Part shown: one piece after another, positions 62,511 to 64,000 of the stretch
Layout of the letters: every line of letters begins with the position of its first letter
Numbering within the stretch: position 1 is the stretch's first letter
Source of the DNA: Fibrobacter sp.
GTDB taxonomy: Bacteria; Fibrobacterota; Fibrobacteria; Fibrobacterales; Fibrobacteraceae
Reading direction: 5' to 3'
Assembly (NCBI GenBank): GCA_017615055.1
Contig: JAGAAW010000088.1
Coordinates: forward strand, 16,105-80,104
Length of the DNA stretch: 64,000 nucleotides
Notes under the pieces: generated by a model
Database searches by the model: none
What the model was told of the DNA's origin: nothing
The model's input: only the letters and a program-made list of their open reading frames with translations
Made by a program: the position numbers and the translations under genes

Positions 62511-62555
62511 TGTGACGCGAAAAAGGGGCGAAATCCCGCTCAAAAAGGACCGTTA

Positions 62556-63185
62556 TTAAAATTCTGCGCGGCCTTCCCAGATCTCCACGATGACTTCGCA
62601 CATATCGTCTTTGTCGTCAGTGGATGTTGAACCCGTAATCATATAGATGTAGTTGTTTTTTTGGACACTGGCCAGGGTGCATGTCTTGCTATAAGGAAGG
62701 GAACGGCTGATGGTCCCATACTTCTTTTCGGAATTGTAGGTTGCCTTGCCTGCGGTGTAGTTGGGGCCGTGCCCGTCACCCGCATGGGCGTTTTTGCTTA
62801 CTTGATCTTTCCAGTAATCCATGTCCCAGTTCAGGTAGTACATGACAAATTCTTCGTCACTTACGTCAAAGGGCTTGGTAAAGGTGGAGTCCTTGGCGAA
62901 AAAGTCCTTTCGTGCGCCGCGGATTGAGATTTTTTTGTCGTCTTTCAGGACGATGAAGGCGGAAAACTCCTGCTCGAGGGAAAATGCGCTGAAACGGATA
63001 TCCCAGGCCCCGCCAAACTCGTATTTGAAGGGGAGCGGAACGGGGATGAAAACCGTCCTGCTGCTCACATAGGTGCGCCCCATGTTGTTGAAGGTGTACT
63101 CCTTGACAGAGGGCTCAATTCGACTGGGTTTGAAGCAACTGCAAAGGAGGGCTGCTGCAGCGAGTAGGAGAAAGATTTTTTTCAT
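62556..63185 (-). CDS. Lipoprotein of unknown function, HmuY-like build
   Basis: 209-aa lipoprotein: MKKIFLLLAAAALLCSC lipobox, then a beta-rich domain (FKYEFGGAWDIRFSAFSLEQ, MYYLNWDMDYWKDQV, TASVQ-like strands). The W-D-I-R-F pattern followed by strands is reminiscent of HmuY-type proteins, but this is weak and no function is claimed. TATATT (63192-63197, minus strand) ends 7 nt before the ATG, so the mRNA may be leaderless. Convergent with tldD. Confidence 0.66.
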   Translation of the reverse strand: MKKIFLLLAAAALLCSCFKPSRIEPSVKEYTFNNMGRTYVSSRTVFIPVPLPFKYEFGGAWDIRFSAFSLEQEFSAFIVLKDDKKISIRGARKDFFAKDSTFTKPFDVSDEEFVMYYLNWDMDYWKDQVSKNAHAGDGHGPNYTAGKATYNSEKKYGTISRSLPYSKTCTLASVQKNNYIYMITGSTSTDDKDDMCEVIVEIWEGRAEF

Positions 63186-63406
63186 GGTGGTAATATAGTT
63201 TATTTAAAATGGGGAGGCTTTTGCCTCAGCTTATAAAGAGTCCCTATAAGACCTTTTATCTGAATATACCTTTATTTATGCGGAATTAAACACTTGTGCG
63301 TCTTATTTTGAAAAAATGCCGCTGAAAAATGCGACATTTTTTTGCTTTTGATGGCGGAAATTACCGTTTTTACGGTGTTTGGGGCGTTTTTCGCCGAATG
63401 AACCCC

Positions 63407-63423
63407 TTGGCATGGGTTTTGCA
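63407..63423 (+). promoter_or_regulatory. Sigma-54 (RpoN)-type promoter before the Clp gene
   Basis: TTGGCATGGGTTTTGCA matches the -24/-12 consensus TGGCACG-N4-TTGCA with one difference (C to T). GG and GC are separated by exactly 10 bp. A transcript starting about 12 nt downstream (near 63434) would have a 27-nt leader with AGAAGG before the ATG at 63461. No CIRCE element was found. Confidence 0.65.
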
Positions 63424-63460
63424 TCTGGAAAGCGGTAAAAAATAAAAAGAAGGTACAGCT

Positions 63461-64000
63461 ATGTCTGATTTTAACAACGATGCAGAAAAAGTCTTGGCGA
63501 AGGCCCAGAGCCTGCGCGATCGCTGTTCGCATTCCTACCTGGGTGCGGCACATTTGGCTGTTGGCCTTGTAGAAGGCCCGGATGCCACCCTGAAGAAACT
63601 TTATAAGTCCAAAGGCGCGAAGACGAACGAGCTCCGCGGCAAGCTGGAACCGTTCGTGCAGAAGATTCCGCGCATGGAGGGCGTGAACCCCGACGTGGAA
63701 CCCGATAATGACTTGAACCGTATCTTACGTGCATCCGTGCAGGCGGCGCGTCAGGTGAACCGTATGGTGACCCCGGGCGACATGCTCGTGGCCCTTATGA
63801 AGTTCTCGGGCGACCGTGGCCTTGCGAAGGTGTTCGAGGATGCGCTGGGTTCCGTGGAAGTCGTGGAAACCTGGCTTTCGGACCCGTTTGCGGGTGCTGC
63901 CAACGCCGAAGAACAATCTCCCTTGAAACTCTACGGTCGTGAACTCGTGGAAATGGCTGCCGACGGAAAACTTTCGCCGGTGATTGGCCGTGAAGAGGAA
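63461..64000 (+). CDS. Clp ATPase (ClpB/ClpC type), 5' part only
   Basis: 180 codons open to the window end. A Clp N-terminal repeat domain is visible (DAEKVLAKAQSLRDRCSHSY, LNRILRASVQAARQVNRMV), then PLKLYGRELVEMAADGKLSP and VIGREEE, the standard entry to the first AAA+ module of ClpA/B/C proteins. The N domain is diverged, so ClpB, ClpC and ClpA cannot be told apart from this part. AGAAGG lies 8 nt before the ATG. A sigma-54-like promoter is upstream, which would put it under an enhancer-dependent regulator. Confidence 0.85.
   Translation, partial: MSDFNNDAEKVLAKAQSLRDRCSHSYLGAAHLAVGLVEGPDATLKKLYKSKGAKTNELRGKLEPFVQKIPRMEGVNPDVEPDNDLNRILRASVQAARQVNRMVTPGDMLVALMKFSGDRGLAKVFEDALGSVEVVETWLSDPFAGAANAEEQSPLKLYGRELVEMAADGKLSPVIGREEE

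Overview
The window looks like chromosome of a Fibrobacter species (Fibrobacterota). The evidence is several copies of the FISUMP domain (Fibrobacter succinogenes major paralogous domain, signature WMAENL), one member of the TIGR02147 family, many lipoproteins with serine-rich linkers, a GH5 cellulase lipoprotein, a type IX-like sorting tail, and a Gram-negative envelope toolkit (Mla/PqiC, Lnt, LpxH). No rRNA, insertion sequence, prophage or CRISPR array was seen. One tRNA (Gln, CTG) is present.

Layout. 1-7.4 kb (minus): 5' part of metH, a CotH-kinase lipoprotein, and a four-gene Mla-type lipid transport operon. 7.5-12.6 kb (plus): a 23S-rRNA-type uracil methyltransferase, three small lipoproteins and a MetH-like protein that has lost zinc ligands and all cobalamin domains. 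12.6-18.3 kb (minus): a very large peptidase-MA/PD40/beta-barrel protein and a CBM-GH5 cellulase. 18.5-25.2 kb (plus): a tandem SagB-like nitroreductase, an LPP20-like lipoprotein, a PEGA protein and two FISUMP lipoproteins that share a recent DNA duplication. 25.4-32.4 kb (plus): the translation operon rimP-nusA-infB-rbfA-truB-ribF. 32.4-33.9 kb: an AT-rich island with three small unknown membrane or secreted proteins. 33.9-41.1 kb (minus): a SWIM/SNF2 helicase, lnt, rsmI and a lipoprotein. 41.2-46.6 kb: lpxH, two small unknown genes, a hydrolase-like protein, then TIGR02147 translationally coupled to a lipoprotein. 46.6-59.5 kb (plus): tRNA-Gln, an RsmB/NSUN methyltransferase, a sorting-tail protein, a PEGA protein, a DUF1007 protein, a double-FISUMP lipoprotein, and a four-gene cassette of two PCMD lipoproteins flanked by two outer-membrane proteins. 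59.5-64 kb: trxA, hisF, tldD, a lipoprotein, and the 5' end of a Clp ATPase gene behind a sigma-54-like promoter.

Cross-cutting observations. (1) At least eleven genes have a TATATT-like -10 hexamer ending only 7-9 nt before the start codon. This predicts leaderless or nearly leaderless mRNAs, and it decides several starts. (2) A dispersed palindromic repeat (ends GTCATCCTGAG / GGATCCAG) occurs five times; three copies lie inside reading frames and are translated (PqiC-like, the PD40 protein, TruB). (3) Minus-strand intrinsic terminators without an obvious gene to terminate sit in two divergent intergenic regions; one could end a small RNA of about 57 nt. These are readings from sequence alone; no database or folding program was run.
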